This document shows positions 1-8,903 of a DNA stretch of 64,000 nt, in pieces. Position 1 is the stretch's first letter; every line of letters starts with the position of its first letter. Source of the stretch: Eggerthella lenta DSM 2243 (GTDB lineage Bacteria > Actinomycetota > Coriobacteriia > Coriobacteriales > Eggerthellaceae); NCBI RefSeq assembly GCF_000024265.1, contig NC_013204.1, positions 1,848,180-1,912,179 of the forward strand. The letters are read 5' to 3'. The position numbers and the translations under genes are program-made. The notes below the pieces were generated by a model. That model saw only the letters and a program-made list of their open reading frames with translations. It was not told the origin of the DNA and searched no databases.

Positions 1-1071
1 TCCACGGCGAAGCGCCTGTGCCCTCACGCCATCTGGACGCACGGCCGCTTCGACCGCTACCGCGAGATGTCGAACGCCATCATGGACATACTGCGCGCCG
101 AAACGCCGCACGTGCAGCAGGTCAGCATCGACGAGGCGTTCATGGACGTGTCTCCCACGTCGGTGAACCGAGAGCATCCCGTGCGCGTCGCGCAGCGTAT
201 CCAGCAGCGCGTCGAGGAGCTGGGCGTCACGTGCTCCATCGGGGTGGGCACGTCGAAGACCGTCGCGAAGATAGCCTCGGACATGGACAAGCCGCGCGGG
301 CTGACCGTGGTGTACCCCGGAGGCGAGCGGGATTTCCTCGCGCCCCTGCCCGTGCGCACGATGAGCGGCATCGGAGCCGCAGCCGAGGAGAAGCTGCACT
401 CCCGCGGCATACGCACCCTCGGCCAGCTGGCCGATGCGGACGAAGGAATGCTGCTGCGCGCGTTCGGCAAGAACGGCCGCGTCATGCACGTGCGGGCGAA
501 CGGGGGCGACGACGCGCCCGTGGAGCAGGACGACACGGTGAAATCGGTGTCGAACGAGATGACGTTCGCGGTGGACCTCACCACGCGCGAAGACGTCGAG
601 GGCGCCATCGCCACCATCGCCGCGAAGGTGGGGCGCCGCCTGCGACGCAAGGGGCTGCGCGGCCGCACCCTGGGCCTGCGCATGCGCTACGACGACCGCA
701 GCGTGCGCTCGGTGCAGCGTCAGCTGCCGGCGCCCAGCGACGACGAGCTTTCCTACACGCCGCTTCTGTACCGCATGGCCGACGAGCTGTGGCGCCCCGG
801 CATGCCCGTGCGCCTCATCGGCGTGGCGATGACCGGGTTCGGCGGAGGCGAAAGCGTGCAGGACAGCCTGTTCGACATCGCCGAGGCTGCTCCCAGCGAT
901 GACGATGTGGACCCCGTCATCAAAGACGAGGCGAAGCGGCGCGGACTCATCGAGGCAACCGACCTCGTCAAGGACAAGTTCGGCGAATCCGCGGTCCGCT
1001 TCGGCCGCGAGCTGCGAGGCGAGGGCAACACCACCGGCTCCGCCAGCAAGAACCCGGCCGACTACAAGTAG
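1..1071 (+). CDS. dinB: DNA polymerase IV (Y-family), 5' truncated by window
   Basis: Translesion DNA polymerase. The open frame runs in from the window edge in frame 1, so the N-terminal part with the first catalytic Asp lies outside. The catalytic palm motif SIDEAF is visible near the start, followed by the thumb helix-hairpin-helix region (MSGIGAAAEEKLHSRGI) and the little-finger domain (KSVSNEMTF, RLRRKGLRGRTLGLRMRY). The C-terminal tail after the little finger is acidic and then basic. The downstream gene converges, so dinB ends its transcription unit here. No LexA box can be judged because the promoter is outside the window. The family assignment is firm; only the true start is unknown. 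Confidence 0.95.
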   Translation, partial: STAKRLCPHAIWTHGRFDRYREMSNAIMDILRAETPHVQQVSIDEAFMDVSPTSVNREHPVRVAQRIQQRVEELGVTCSIGVGTSKTVAKIASDMDKPRGLTVVYPGGERDFLAPLPVRTMSGIGAAAEEKLHSRGIRTLGQLADADEGMLLRAFGKNGRVMHVRANGGDDAPVEQDDTVKSVSNEMTFAVDLTTREDVEGAIATIAAKVGRRLRRKGLRGRTLGLRMRYDDRSVRSVQRQLPAPSDDELSYTPLLYRMADELWRPGMPVRLIGVAMTGFGGGESVQDSLFDIAEAAPSDDDVDPVIKDEAKRRGLIEATDLVKDKFGESAVRFGRELRGEGNTTGSASKNPADYK

Positions 1072-1142
1072 ACATTATCAAAGCGAAGCCGGACGCAAGC
1101 GATATGCAGCCGCGAACCCTTCGAGAAAGCCAGCCTGAGGAG

Positions 1143-1244
1143 GTCGGGGCGGGCATGCCGCGCGCAGTTCCGCACGAGCCGAAGCGTCCTGTGAACGCTT
1201 CGAGCGAGCTCAGGACTGTTTGAGCACGGCATGTCTGCCCCGAC
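1143..1244. repeat. nested inverted repeat between convergent dinB and degV
   Basis: An 18-base left arm at 1143-1160 (GTCGGGGCGGGCATGCCG) pairs with 1227-1244 with two mismatches. Inside the 66-base loop a second perfect 7-bp hairpin (GAAGCGT / ACGCTTC, 1181-1187 and 1195-1201) is present. It lies between two genes that converge, so a bidirectional terminator is the simplest role. The C-run after the right arm is not a normal U-tract. Confidence 0.5.
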
Positions 1245-1282
1245 CCCCCCAACAGGTTGAAAAATCGACAATGGACGCCAGG

Positions 1283-2161
1283 CTATCGCTTGTCGGCCAG
1301 GAAGAACAGCGCCATGGTGCCAGGTCCCGAATGGGCGCCGATGACGGGGTCGACGTAGTTGATGACGACCTCCTTCACGCCGAAGCGCTCCTTCACCTCT
1401 TGGGCCACGTACTCGGCGTCCTCGAGGCAGTCGCCGTGCGTGATGAACACCATCTGCTGGTCGATGGGGGCGATGGCCGTCTTCTCCATGTGGTCCACCA
1501 GGGCGTGCAACGACTTCTTGCGTCCGCGCACCTTCTCCAGGGGGATGAGGCGCCCCTCGTCGTCCACGTGCATGACCGGCTTGATGTTGAGCATGGTGCC
1601 CGCCCACGCCGCGGTCTTCGACACGCGCCCGCCGCGGAACAGGAACATGAGGTCGTCCACGGTGAACCAGTGCGCCAGGTTCAACTTGTGCTGCTCTACC
1701 CAGTCGCGCACCTCGTCGATGGAGGCGCCGCCTCGGGCGCGCTGCACGGCGTGCCACACGAGCAGGCCTTCGCCGCCCGAGGCGGCCAGCGTGTCCACGG
1801 AGCGCAGCTTCCGCTCGGGGAACTCCGCGGCCAGCTGCTTCACCAGGAGCTCGACGGCCTCGTAGGTACCCGACAGCCCGCTGGAGAAGCCCAGGTACAG
1901 CACGTCGCGTCCCTGTTCCAGCAGCCCGCGCATGAGCGCCTCGGAGTCGGCCAGGTTCGGCAGCGACGTGGTGATCACCTTGCCGTCGCGCATCATCGTG
2001 TAGAACTGCTTGAGGTCGGTGTGCTGCCCCTTGAGATAGCTTTGATACTGCTCGCCGTCCACCATGAAGGTGAGGGGCAGGATATGCAGACCGAATTCGT
2101 CGATCATGTCCTCGACGAGGTTGCAGCTGGAATCGGTGACGATCTCGAAGTTCATCGGCAT
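1283..2161 (-). CDS. DegV family fatty-acid-binding protein
   Basis: DegV proteins bind a long-chain fatty acid; in Firmicutes the relatives FakB1 and FakB2 present it to the kinase FakA. The N-terminus has the family signature FEIVTDSSCNL (TDSSCDL-type, phosphate side of the binding site), and the C-terminal domain ends with the GPGTMALFFL stretch. At 292 residues the length is normal. The start at 2161 is backed by a GGAAGGA ribosome site six bases upstream; a second ATG two codons in is possible. It diverges from ileS. No fakA is seen in the window, so its partner is unknown. Confidence 0.9.
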   Translation of the reverse strand: MPMNFEIVTDSSCNLVEDMIDEFGLHILPLTFMVDGEQYQSYLKGQHTDLKQFYTMMRDGKVITTSLPNLADSEALMRGLLEQGRDVLYLGFSSGLSGTYEAVELLVKQLAAEFPERKLRSVDTLAASGGEGLLVWHAVQRARGGASIDEVRDWVEQHKLNLAHWFTVDDLMFLFRGGRVSKTAAWAGTMLNIKPVMHVDDEGRLIPLEKVRGRKKSLHALVDHMEKTAIAPIDQQMVFITHGDCLEDAEYVAQEVKERFGVKEVVINYVDPVIGAHSGPGTMALFFLADKR

Positions 2162-2376
2162 ACGACGCGTCCTTCCTTGAAACTGCAGCGGTCGGAAAAA
2201 CCCGAGCTTCCCGCTGTGAATATGCGATCGTTAAAAGTATACCGTTTAGCGTCGCGCTCCTGTGTCGCAATTTTGAAAAGTGCGGGCAGGCTCGCCGGAA
2301 ACGGCGTTCGTTCCACTATACTATAGCGGTTTATGGCGACAGAAGCGCACATGCTTTGAGGAAAGGTACGGCACCC

Positions 2377-5223
2377 GTGGCGAACACGTACAAAGAAACG
2401 ATGAACCTGCCGAAGACCGACTTCGCGATGCGGGCGAACCTGCCCGAGAGCGAGCCGAAGCGTCTGGCCAAGTGGGAAGAAGAGCATATCTACGAGCAGG
2501 TTCTCGAGAAGAACAAGGACGGCAAGCCCTTCATCCTGCACGACGGCCCTCCGTACGCCAACGGCCCCATCCATATCGGCCATGCCTTCAACAAGATCCT
2601 CAAGGACTTCGTGAACAAGTCCCATGCGCAGCGCGGGTTCTTCACGCCCTACGTGCCCGGCTGGGATTGCCACGGCCAGCCCATCGAGCATATGGTGGAG
2701 AAGACCCTCGGCCCCGACAAAATGGCCAAGATCGACCAGCCCACGCTGCGCCGCCTCTGCCGCGAATGGGCTGAGAAATACGTCGACGTGCAGCGCGAGG
2801 GCTTCAAGCGCCTCGGCGTGAACGCCGATTGGGAGCATCCGTACCTCACGTTCACGCCGAACTACGAGGCGGGCAACGTCGAGGTGTTCAAGCGGATGTA
2901 CCTCGACGGCTCGGTGTACCGCGGCCGCAAACCCATCCACTGGTGCAAGCGCTGCCACACGGCGCTTGCCGAGGCCGAGATCGAGTACTCCGACGAGACG
3001 TCGCCGTCCATCTTCGTGAAGTTCAAGATGGATATCATGCCCGGCATGTTCGAGACTGCAGGCGCTGCGGGCGACGCCTACGTGCTCATCTGGACCACCA
3101 CGCCCTGGACGCTTCCGGCGAACACGGCCGTGTCGCTGGCGCCCGACGCCGACTACGTGATGGTCCAGGCGGACGGCTCCAACATGATCATGGCGCGCGA
3201 GCTGGTGGAACAGGTGGCCGAGATCGCGGGCTGGGAATCCTACGACCTCGTGCGCGGCGAGGACGGCGAGCCCGTCGCGCTCAAGGGCCGCGAATTCACC
3301 GGCCTCACCTACACGTGCCCCGTCCGCCAGGACCTCAAGGGCACCATCATCTACGGCGACCACGTCACGCTGGACTCCGGCACGGGCGCGGTGCACACGG
3401 CTCCCGGCCATGGTCAGGACGACTACCTCGTGGCGCTGGAGTTCGACGTGCCGCTGCTCATGCCGGTGGACGACAACGGCGTTCTCACCGACGAGGCGGG
3501 CCCTTTCGCGGGCCTCGACGTTGACGAGGCGAACCCGGTCATCATCGAATGGCTGCGCGAACGCGGCACGCTGGTGGCCCAAAAGGAGATCCTGCACAGC
3601 TACCCGCACTGCTGGCGCTGCCACGAGCCGGTCATCTTCCGCGCCACCGACCAGTGGTTCGTGTCCATGGACAAGAACAGCCTGCGCGAGAACGCGCTCA
3701 AGGCCATCGAGAACGACGTCGAGTGGATTCCCGCGTGGGCTTCGAACCGTATCGGATCCATGGTGGCCGACCGTCCCGACTGGTGCATCTCGCGCCAGCG
3801 TTCGTGGGGCGTGCCCATCCCCGTGTTCAAATGCGCGAAGTGCGGCTCCACCGTGGCGAACGAGCAGACGTTCGACGCGGTGATCGACCTGTTCTACCGC
3901 GAGGGCGCCGACGCGTGGTTCACGCGCGAGCCGTCCGAGTACCTGCCGCGCGGCGTGAAATGCGAGACGTGCGGCTGCACCGAGCTGACCCCCGAGAAGG
4001 ACATCCTCGACGTGTGGTGGGAGAGCGGCGTGTCGCACACCAGCGTGTTGAAGCATCGCGAGGCCGAGGGCCTGCGCTTCCCGGCCGACATGTACCTGGA
4101 AGGCTCCGACCAGCACCGCGGCTGGTTCCAGTCGTCGCTGCTCACTAGCATGGGCGCGTACGGCGTGCCGCCGTACAAGGCCGTCATGCACTGCGGCTTC
4201 ACCGTGGACGGCGAAGGCCGCAAGATGTCGAAATCGCTGGGCAACGGCGTGGATCCGGCCGAGGTCATGGCGAAGAGCGGCGCCGACGTGCTGCGCCTGT
4301 GGGTGGCCAGCGTCGATTACTCGCAGGACGTGAGCATCTCCGACGAGATCCTCCAGCGCACCTCCGAGGCGTACCGCCGCATCCGCAACACGTTCCGCTT
4401 CCTGCTGGGCAGCCTGGATGACTTCGACGATCAGAAGGACGCCGTGTCCGATTGGAACGCGCTCGAGCCCCTCGACCAGTGGGCCATGGTGCGCACGAAG
4501 CACCTGCTGGACGACGTGAGCGCCGCCTACGACGCGTACAAGTTCCACTACGTGTACCGCGCCGTGTATGACTACATTGTGAACGACCTGTCGGCCGTGT
4601 ACATGGACGCGACGAAGGACCGCCTGTACTCCGAGGCGCCTGACTCGCCGCGCCGCCGCGCCGTGCAGACGGTGCTGATGAACATCCTCGAGGTGCTCGT
4701 GCGCGTGCTGGCGCCGGTGCTCTCGTTCACCACCGACGAGGTGTGGGAGCACTACCCCCAGGCCATGCGCGAGCGCGCAGGCCGCCCGACGAACGTGCAG
4801 CTGGCCGGTTGGCCCAAGGCGTCCGACTTCGCGCCCGCCATCCCCGCGGACGGGGAGCGCGTGTCCGAGGACTTCGGCGTGATCATGGGCGTGCGCGAAG
4901 TCGTGACCAAGGCGCTCGAGGACGCGCGCGGTCAGAAGGTCGTGAACAAGAGCCAGGAGGCGGCCGTCGTCGTGACCGCGCCCCGCGCCGTGCTCGACGC
5001 GGTGGAGCGCTATGACGCGGCGGTGTTCGAGGAGCTGTTCATCGTGGCGTCCGTGTCGTTCGCCGAAGGCGAGGAGCTGGCGGCGACGGTTTCGAAGACC
5101 GAGGCCGAGAAATGCCCGCGCTGCTGGAACCACCGTGCGCTCGGCGGCAACGCGAACCACGGATCCGTCTGCGAGCGCTGCGGCGATGCGCTCGACGCCA
5201 TCGGCTTCGCGGAAGGGGAATAG
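2377..5223 (+). CDS. ileS: Isoleucyl-tRNA synthetase
   Basis: Charges tRNA-Ile with isoleucine in the cytosol. The class I signatures HIGH (in GPIHIGHAFNK) and KMSKS (in GRKMSKSLGN) are present, as is a C-terminal zinc finger (CPRCWNH and CERC) typical of the bacterial IleS type. The GTG at 2377 was chosen because the product (ANTYKETMNLPKTDFAMR) aligns with the N-terminus usual for bacterial IleS, and AGGAAAGG lies ten bases upstream; a TTG at 2356 in the same frame is less likely. Length is about 948 residues, as expected. I looked for a T-box leader and saw none. It heads a tight unit with lspA (4-base gap). Confidence 0.97.
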   Translation: MANTYKETMNLPKTDFAMRANLPESEPKRLAKWEEEHIYEQVLEKNKDGKPFILHDGPPYANGPIHIGHAFNKILKDFVNKSHAQRGFFTPYVPGWDCHGQPIEHMVEKTLGPDKMAKIDQPTLRRLCREWAEKYVDVQREGFKRLGVNADWEHPYLTFTPNYEAGNVEVFKRMYLDGSVYRGRKPIHWCKRCHTALAEAEIEYSDETSPSIFVKFKMDIMPGMFETAGAAGDAYVLIWTTTPWTLPANTAVSLAPDADYVMVQADGSNMIMARELVEQVAEIAGWESYDLVRGEDGEPVALKGREFTGLTYTCPVRQDLKGTIIYGDHVTLDSGTGAVHTAPGHGQDDYLVALEFDVPLLMPVDDNGVLTDEAGPFAGLDVDEANPVIIEWLRERGTLVAQKEILHSYPHCWRCHEPVIFRATDQWFVSMDKNSLRENALKAIENDVEWIPAWASNRIGSMVADRPDWCISRQRSWGVPIPVFKCAKCGSTVANEQTFDAVIDLFYREGADAWFTREPSEYLPRGVKCETCGCTELTPEKDILDVWWESGVSHTSVLKHREAEGLRFPADMYLEGSDQHRGWFQSSLLTSMGAYGVPPYKAVMHCGFTVDGEGRKMSKSLGNGVDPAEVMAKSGADVLRLWVASVDYSQDVSISDEILQRTSEAYRRIRNTFRFLLGSLDDFDDQKDAVSDWNALEPLDQWAMVRTKHLLDDVSAAYDAYKFHYVYRAVYDYIVNDLSAVYMDATKDRLYSEAPDSPRRRAVQTVLMNILEVLVRVLAPVLSFTTDEVWEHYPQAMRERAGRPTNVQLAGWPKASDFAPAIPADGERVSEDFGVIMGVREVVTKALEDARGQKVVNKSQEAAVVVTAPRAVLDAVERYDAAVFEELFIVASVSFAEGEELAATVSKTEAEKCPRCWNHRALGGNANHGSVCERCGDALDAIGFAEGE

Positions 5224-5227
5224 GTTC

Positions 5228-5929
5228 TTGGATACGGAATCGCCCGACAAGCAGCCCTCCTCGCGTCGTCCCGAACGACCGGAGCGGGTCGATGGAATCG
5301 ATGCGGCCTCGTCCGAAAGCGTTCCGACCCTTTCGGACGAGCGAGGCGATTCGAAGGAAGCCGCCTTTTCGGAGGAAGAAGCCCGGCAATTGAAGGCCGA
5401 TCGCTCGCGTCACACGCTTGTGTTCGGCATCGTCGTGCTTGCATGGCTCGCTCTCGACACCCTCACGAAGAACTACTTCAACGGCTCGTATTCCATGGGG
5501 GAGGTGATCACGGGGCCGTTGCTCGGCCTCGTGCGGTTCCACCTCGTTCACAACACGGGTGCGGCTTGGGGCATGTTCGGCGACTCCACGTTCCTTCTGG
5601 GCGTTATGTCGCTGATCGTATGCGTGCTGCTCACGGTGTATCTGTTCTTCCTGGCGTATCGTCCCAACATCGTGCAGGTGGTGGGCGCGGCGCTCGTGGT
5701 GGCGGGCGGCCTCGGCAACGCGTTCGATCGCTTCGCGTTAGGCTACGTCGTGGACTTCATCGAGCCGGTGTTCATCGACTTCCCCGTGTTCAACGTGGCT
5801 GATATTGGCGTGACATGCGGATTCGTGCTATTCCTTGTCGGCGTTATCGTCAGCTGGCGCCACGAGGATCGCCTATCCGCAGAGCTTGCCGCGTCCGACG
5901 GCGAAGGCGAAGGAACCGACGCGCGATGA
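5228..5929 (+). CDS. lspA: Lipoprotein signal peptidase with N-terminal extension
   Basis: Signal peptidase II is an integral membrane aspartyl protease that cleaves prolipoproteins. Both catalytic motifs are visible, GGLGNAFDRF and FNVADIGV, together with NTGAAWGMF, and four membrane segments fit. The frame opens with a TTG at 5228 just after the ileS stop, preceded by GAAGGGG. This gives about 233 residues, roughly 60 more than usual; the extra N-terminal part is polar, rich in Ser, Arg and Glu, and likely cytosolic. The stop overlaps the next gene's ATG, so the two are translationally coupled. The extension could shrink if an internal non-ATG start is used. Confidence 0.92.
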   Translation: MDTESPDKQPSSRRPERPERVDGIDAASSESVPTLSDERGDSKEAAFSEEEARQLKADRSRHTLVFGIVVLAWLALDTLTKNYFNGSYSMGEVITGPLLGLVRFHLVHNTGAAWGMFGDSTFLLGVMSLIVCVLLTVYLFFLAYRPNIVQVVGAALVVAGGLGNAFDRFALGYVVDFIEPVFIDFPVFNVADIGVTCGFVLFLVGVIVSWRHEDRLSAELAASDGEGEGTDAR

Positions 5930-6960
5930 GCCGCATGTTGAGCTACGTCGCAGCACCCGACGACGCGGGTCAGCGCCTCGATGCGCTTTTGGCCGCGCGC
6001 GGTCTGTATCCCAGCCGTAGCGCGGCTGCGCGCGCGGTGGACGACGGCCTCGTGTTCGTGAACGGCGCGGAGGTTGCGAAGAAGCATCCCGTGGCGCCGG
6101 GCGACACGATCGTGTACCAGGTTGAGGAGCCGGTAGAGCCCGGCCCTTTGCGCGGCCAACCCATCGATCTGGACATACGCTTCGAGGACGAAGACCTCAT
6201 CGTGCTGTCGAAGCAGGTGGGGCTCGTGTGCCATCCGTCGGTCGACCATGACGACGGCACGCTGGTGAACGCCCTCATCTACCACTGCGGCGCCGAGAAC
6301 CTGTGCAACGTGCAGGGCGAGGACGACCGTCTGGGCATCGTGCACCGCCTCGACCGCGACACGAGCGGCCTCATGCTGGCGGCGAAGAACGACGAGACGG
6401 GCTATGCCCTCATGTCGGACATCCGCGATCGCGCGGTCGACCGACGTTACCTGGCGCTCGTGCACGGCGTGATCGCCCACGACACCGGTATGATCGACGC
6501 TCCCATCGCGCGCGCCGAGAAGGAGCGCACGCGCATGGCCGTCCGCGACACGCCGTCGGCTCGCGAGGCCATCACGACGTTTCGGGTGCTCGAGCGCTTC
6601 GAGCACGGGGCGCGCGACGACGGCTACACGCTCATCGACTGCAAGCTGTTCACAGGGCGCACCCATCAGATACGCGTGCATCTGGAGTACGCGAAGCACC
6701 CTCTTGTGGGCGACCCGGCGTACACGTCGGGCGCGCCGAGCGCGCCTGCGGCCGACCTCGGCCTCGACCGCCAGTTCCTGCACTCGTTCCAGCTGTCGTT
6801 CCAGCATCCCGTCACGGGGGAGGGCCTGCGCTTCGCGGACAACCTGCCCGTCGACCTGCAGGAAGCGCTCGACGACCTCGCCTCCCGCAGCACGGGCCGC
6901 ACGACGGCGGGGGAGGAAGTGCGAGCGTTGCTGGAAGACGCCCCGAGGCCGCGGCTGTAG
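5926..6960 (+). CDS. RluA-family pseudouridine synthase (RluD-like)
   Basis: Isomerises uridine to pseudouridine in rRNA. An S4-like RNA-binding domain (residues about 15-75, GQRLDALLAARG) precedes the catalytic domain, which contains HRLDRDTSGL with the catalytic Asp and the GRTHQIRVHL motif. About 344 residues, normal for RluD-type enzymes. The ATG overlaps the lspA stop (ATGA), the same lspA-rluD order found in many Gram-positive genomes. Which uridine it modifies cannot be read from sequence. Confidence 0.92.
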   Translation: MSRMLSYVAAPDDAGQRLDALLAARGLYPSRSAAARAVDDGLVFVNGAEVAKKHPVAPGDTIVYQVEEPVEPGPLRGQPIDLDIRFEDEDLIVLSKQVGLVCHPSVDHDDGTLVNALIYHCGAENLCNVQGEDDRLGIVHRLDRDTSGLMLAAKNDETGYALMSDIRDRAVDRRYLALVHGVIAHDTGMIDAPIARAEKERTRMAVRDTPSAREAITTFRVLERFEHGARDDGYTLIDCKLFTGRTHQIRVHLEYAKHPLVGDPAYTSGAPSAPAADLGLDRQFLHSFQLSFQHPVTGEGLRFADNLPVDLQEALDDLASRSTGRTTAGEEVRALLEDAPRPRL

Positions 6961-6961
6961 C

Positions 6962-7777
6962 CTATCCCTTCCCGTACACGCTCATGTTCTGCATGCGGGA
7001 TTGCAAGTAGCTGTCGGGGAAGTGCTCGTCGAAGAACCGCTGTTCCCACGTGGTGGCGGGCACGCCCGCGGCGCGCTGCCCCTCGCGGTCGAGCGCGAGC
7101 AGGGTGACGGCGATGTTCAGCGCCATGAACAGGCTGAGCGCCGCGGTGACCAGGCGTGCGAGCATGCTCCTGGCATCCACGTGCGAGAACACCCGCTTGA
7201 TGAACGGCAGGATCGTGCGCACCCACACGAGGCCCAGAAGCCCCCACATCACGCCGAACGCGAAGTTCGTGCGGCCGTTGATGCTGCCGAACGTGCCGGT
7301 ATAGTCCCAGGCGATGGCGCCCCACAGCACCTCCATGAGCCAGCTCGTCGCGTACTCCATCACCGAGCCCAGCAGCATGGCTATGAGGAAGATGATGAGG
7401 TTGTGCGAGTGGTAGAAGCGGTTGAGCGACACCGTGAGCACCACCGCACCCACGCCGTATATGGGCGAGAACGGGCCCCACACGAGGCCGGCGCGGCTTT
7501 CGTAGCCGCCGTACACGATGGCGTGGAACACCGTCTCCACTACGAGGCCGAACACGCTGCCTGCGACGAACAGCCAGAACAGCGTGAAGTAGTCGATCTT
7601 GAGGTATCCCTGGTTCGGACGGACCTGCTCGCGCGCCTCTTTGCCGATCTCGCGGAGGATGCCCGGATGCGGTTCGGGGCTTTCGCAGGGGGAGGAGCCG
7701 GCTTCGGGTTCCCGATCGGACGTTTCGGCCTGTCGCGACGTCGATTCCACAGCCGATTTTTTCGGTTCTTTCTCCAT
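6962..7777 (-). CDS. CmpB-like putative ABC transporter permease (membrane protein)
   Basis: A 271-residue membrane protein. After a charged N-terminal 60 residues come several hydrophobic segments with family-like blocks: DYFTLFWLFVAGSVFGLVVET, GLVWGPFSPIYGVGA, EYATSWLMEVLWGAIAWDY and NGRTNFAFGVMWG. These match the PF06541 'putative ABC transporter permease' family, whose role is unknown. It converges on the pseudouridine synthase with one base between the stop codons. No ATP-binding partner is beside it, so transport is only an annotation habit. Confidence 0.8.
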   Translation of the reverse strand: MEKEPKKSAVESTSRQAETSDREPEAGSSPCESPEPHPGILREIGKEAREQVRPNQGYLKIDYFTLFWLFVAGSVFGLVVETVFHAIVYGGYESRAGLVWGPFSPIYGVGAVVLTVSLNRFYHSHNLIIFLIAMLLGSVMEYATSWLMEVLWGAIAWDYTGTFGSINGRTNFAFGVMWGLLGLVWVRTILPFIKRVFSHVDARSMLARLVTAALSLFMALNIAVTLLALDREGQRAAGVPATTWEQRFFDEHFPDSYLQSRMQNMSVYGKG

Positions 7778-7871
7778 TCACCTGCCCTGTCGATAGTCAA
7801 TGGGCTAAACTATAACAGATTTTCCAGGGCGGAATTCAACCGTTTCGTCATGTCTACTCCGCGGGAAGGTG

Positions 7872-8903
7872 ATGAACATCGTGCCAGAGGGGAAGCGCTC
7901 GGGGGTGCTCCTAGTGAACACCGGCACGCCTGCCGTGCCCAAGCCCCGCGCCGTGCGGAAATATCTCGCCAAGTTCTTGATGGACAAGCGTATCGCGCCG
8001 ATGAACCGGGCAGGATGGTGGTTCGTCCTTCATCTGTTCATCCTCCCGAAGCGGGGACGCGCGTCTGCCGAGAAATACCAGAAGATCTGGACCGACGAAG
8101 GATCGCCGTTCACCATCGCCCATCAGAAGCTGGAGGCCGGCCTGGGGGCCGCGTTCGAGGACGAGGGGCTGGACGTTGCGGTGCGCTGCGCCATGAGCTA
8201 CAGCGACCCGTCGGTGCTCGATTGCGTGCGCGAGCTCAAGGGCGCGGGCTGCACGCGTCTCATCGTGCTTCCGCTGTACCCGCAAAGCGCCTACTCGACC
8301 ACCGGCTCGGTGTCCGACAGCGTGGAGCGCGCGCTCAAGAAGGCGCGTTGGGACGTGCCGTGCGACTTCGTCGACAACTACCACGACGACCCCACCTACA
8401 TCCGCGCCATCGCTGCGTCCATCGAGCATGCCGGTTTCAAGGTGGACTCTGACGATAAAGTGCTGTTCTCGTACCATTCCATCCCGCTCGTGGACATCGA
8501 GGCGGGGGACACCTACGAGCTGCAGACGGGCGCCACCAGCTTGCAGGTGGCCAGCGAGCTGGGCATCGACCGCAACCGCTGGACCATCGGCTACCAGTGC
8601 CGTTTCGACAAGGGCCGCGAATGGCTCTCCCCGTACACGCGCGACGTGCTGACGCGCTGGGCGGAAACCGGGGTGGGACGCGTGTTCTTCATCTGCCCGA
8701 ACTTCGCCGTCGATTGTTTGGAGACGCTCTACGACATCGACCACGAGCTCAAGCCGTTTTATTTCGACCAGATCAAGCAGGCGGGTCGCACGCCCGGTGA
8801 GGAAAGCTTCACGTACGTGCCCTGCCTCGACCGCAGCCGCGCGCACCTTCGAGTGCTTTCCGACGTGCTGCGCCCGCATATAGAGGAGGGCTCTCATGAC
8901 TAA
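7872..8903 (+). CDS. hemH: Ferrochelatase
   Basis: Inserts Fe2+ into a porphyrin at the last steps of haem synthesis. The metal-side histidine is in FSYHSIP and the conserved acidic residue is in FAVDCLETLYDID; YPQSAYSTTGS is also typical. These blocks look closer to the protoporphyrin (E. coli-like) form than to the coproporphyrin ferrochelatases common in actinobacteria, which is inference from memory of both families. The start is uncertain: GTG 7869, ATG 7872 and GTG 7881 are all close to GGGAAGG (7863-7869). The 3' end overlaps coaBC by 8 bases. Confidence 0.92.
   Translation: MNIVPEGKRSGVLLVNTGTPAVPKPRAVRKYLAKFLMDKRIAPMNRAGWWFVLHLFILPKRGRASAEKYQKIWTDEGSPFTIAHQKLEAGLGAAFEDEGLDVAVRCAMSYSDPSVLDCVRELKGAGCTRLIVLPLYPQSAYSTTGSVSDSVERALKKARWDVPCDFVDNYHDDPTYIRAIAASIEHAGFKVDSDDKVLFSYHSIPLVDIEAGDTYELQTGATSLQVASELGIDRNRWTIGYQCRFDKGREWLSPYTRDVLTRWAETGVGRVFFICPNFAVDCLETLYDIDHELKPFYFDQIKQAGRTPGEESFTYVPCLDRSRAHLRVLSDVLRPHIEEGSHD

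Noticed and set aside
2162-2376. T-box riboswitch before ileS
   Set aside because: The conserved T-box sequence and the antiterminator fold are not visible in the 215 bases between degV and ileS.
2152-5250. 1032-codon open frame on the - strand opposite ileS
   Set aside because: High-GC shadow of ileS: no ribosome site, His/Val/Arg-rich low-complexity product, and it fully overlaps a certain gene.
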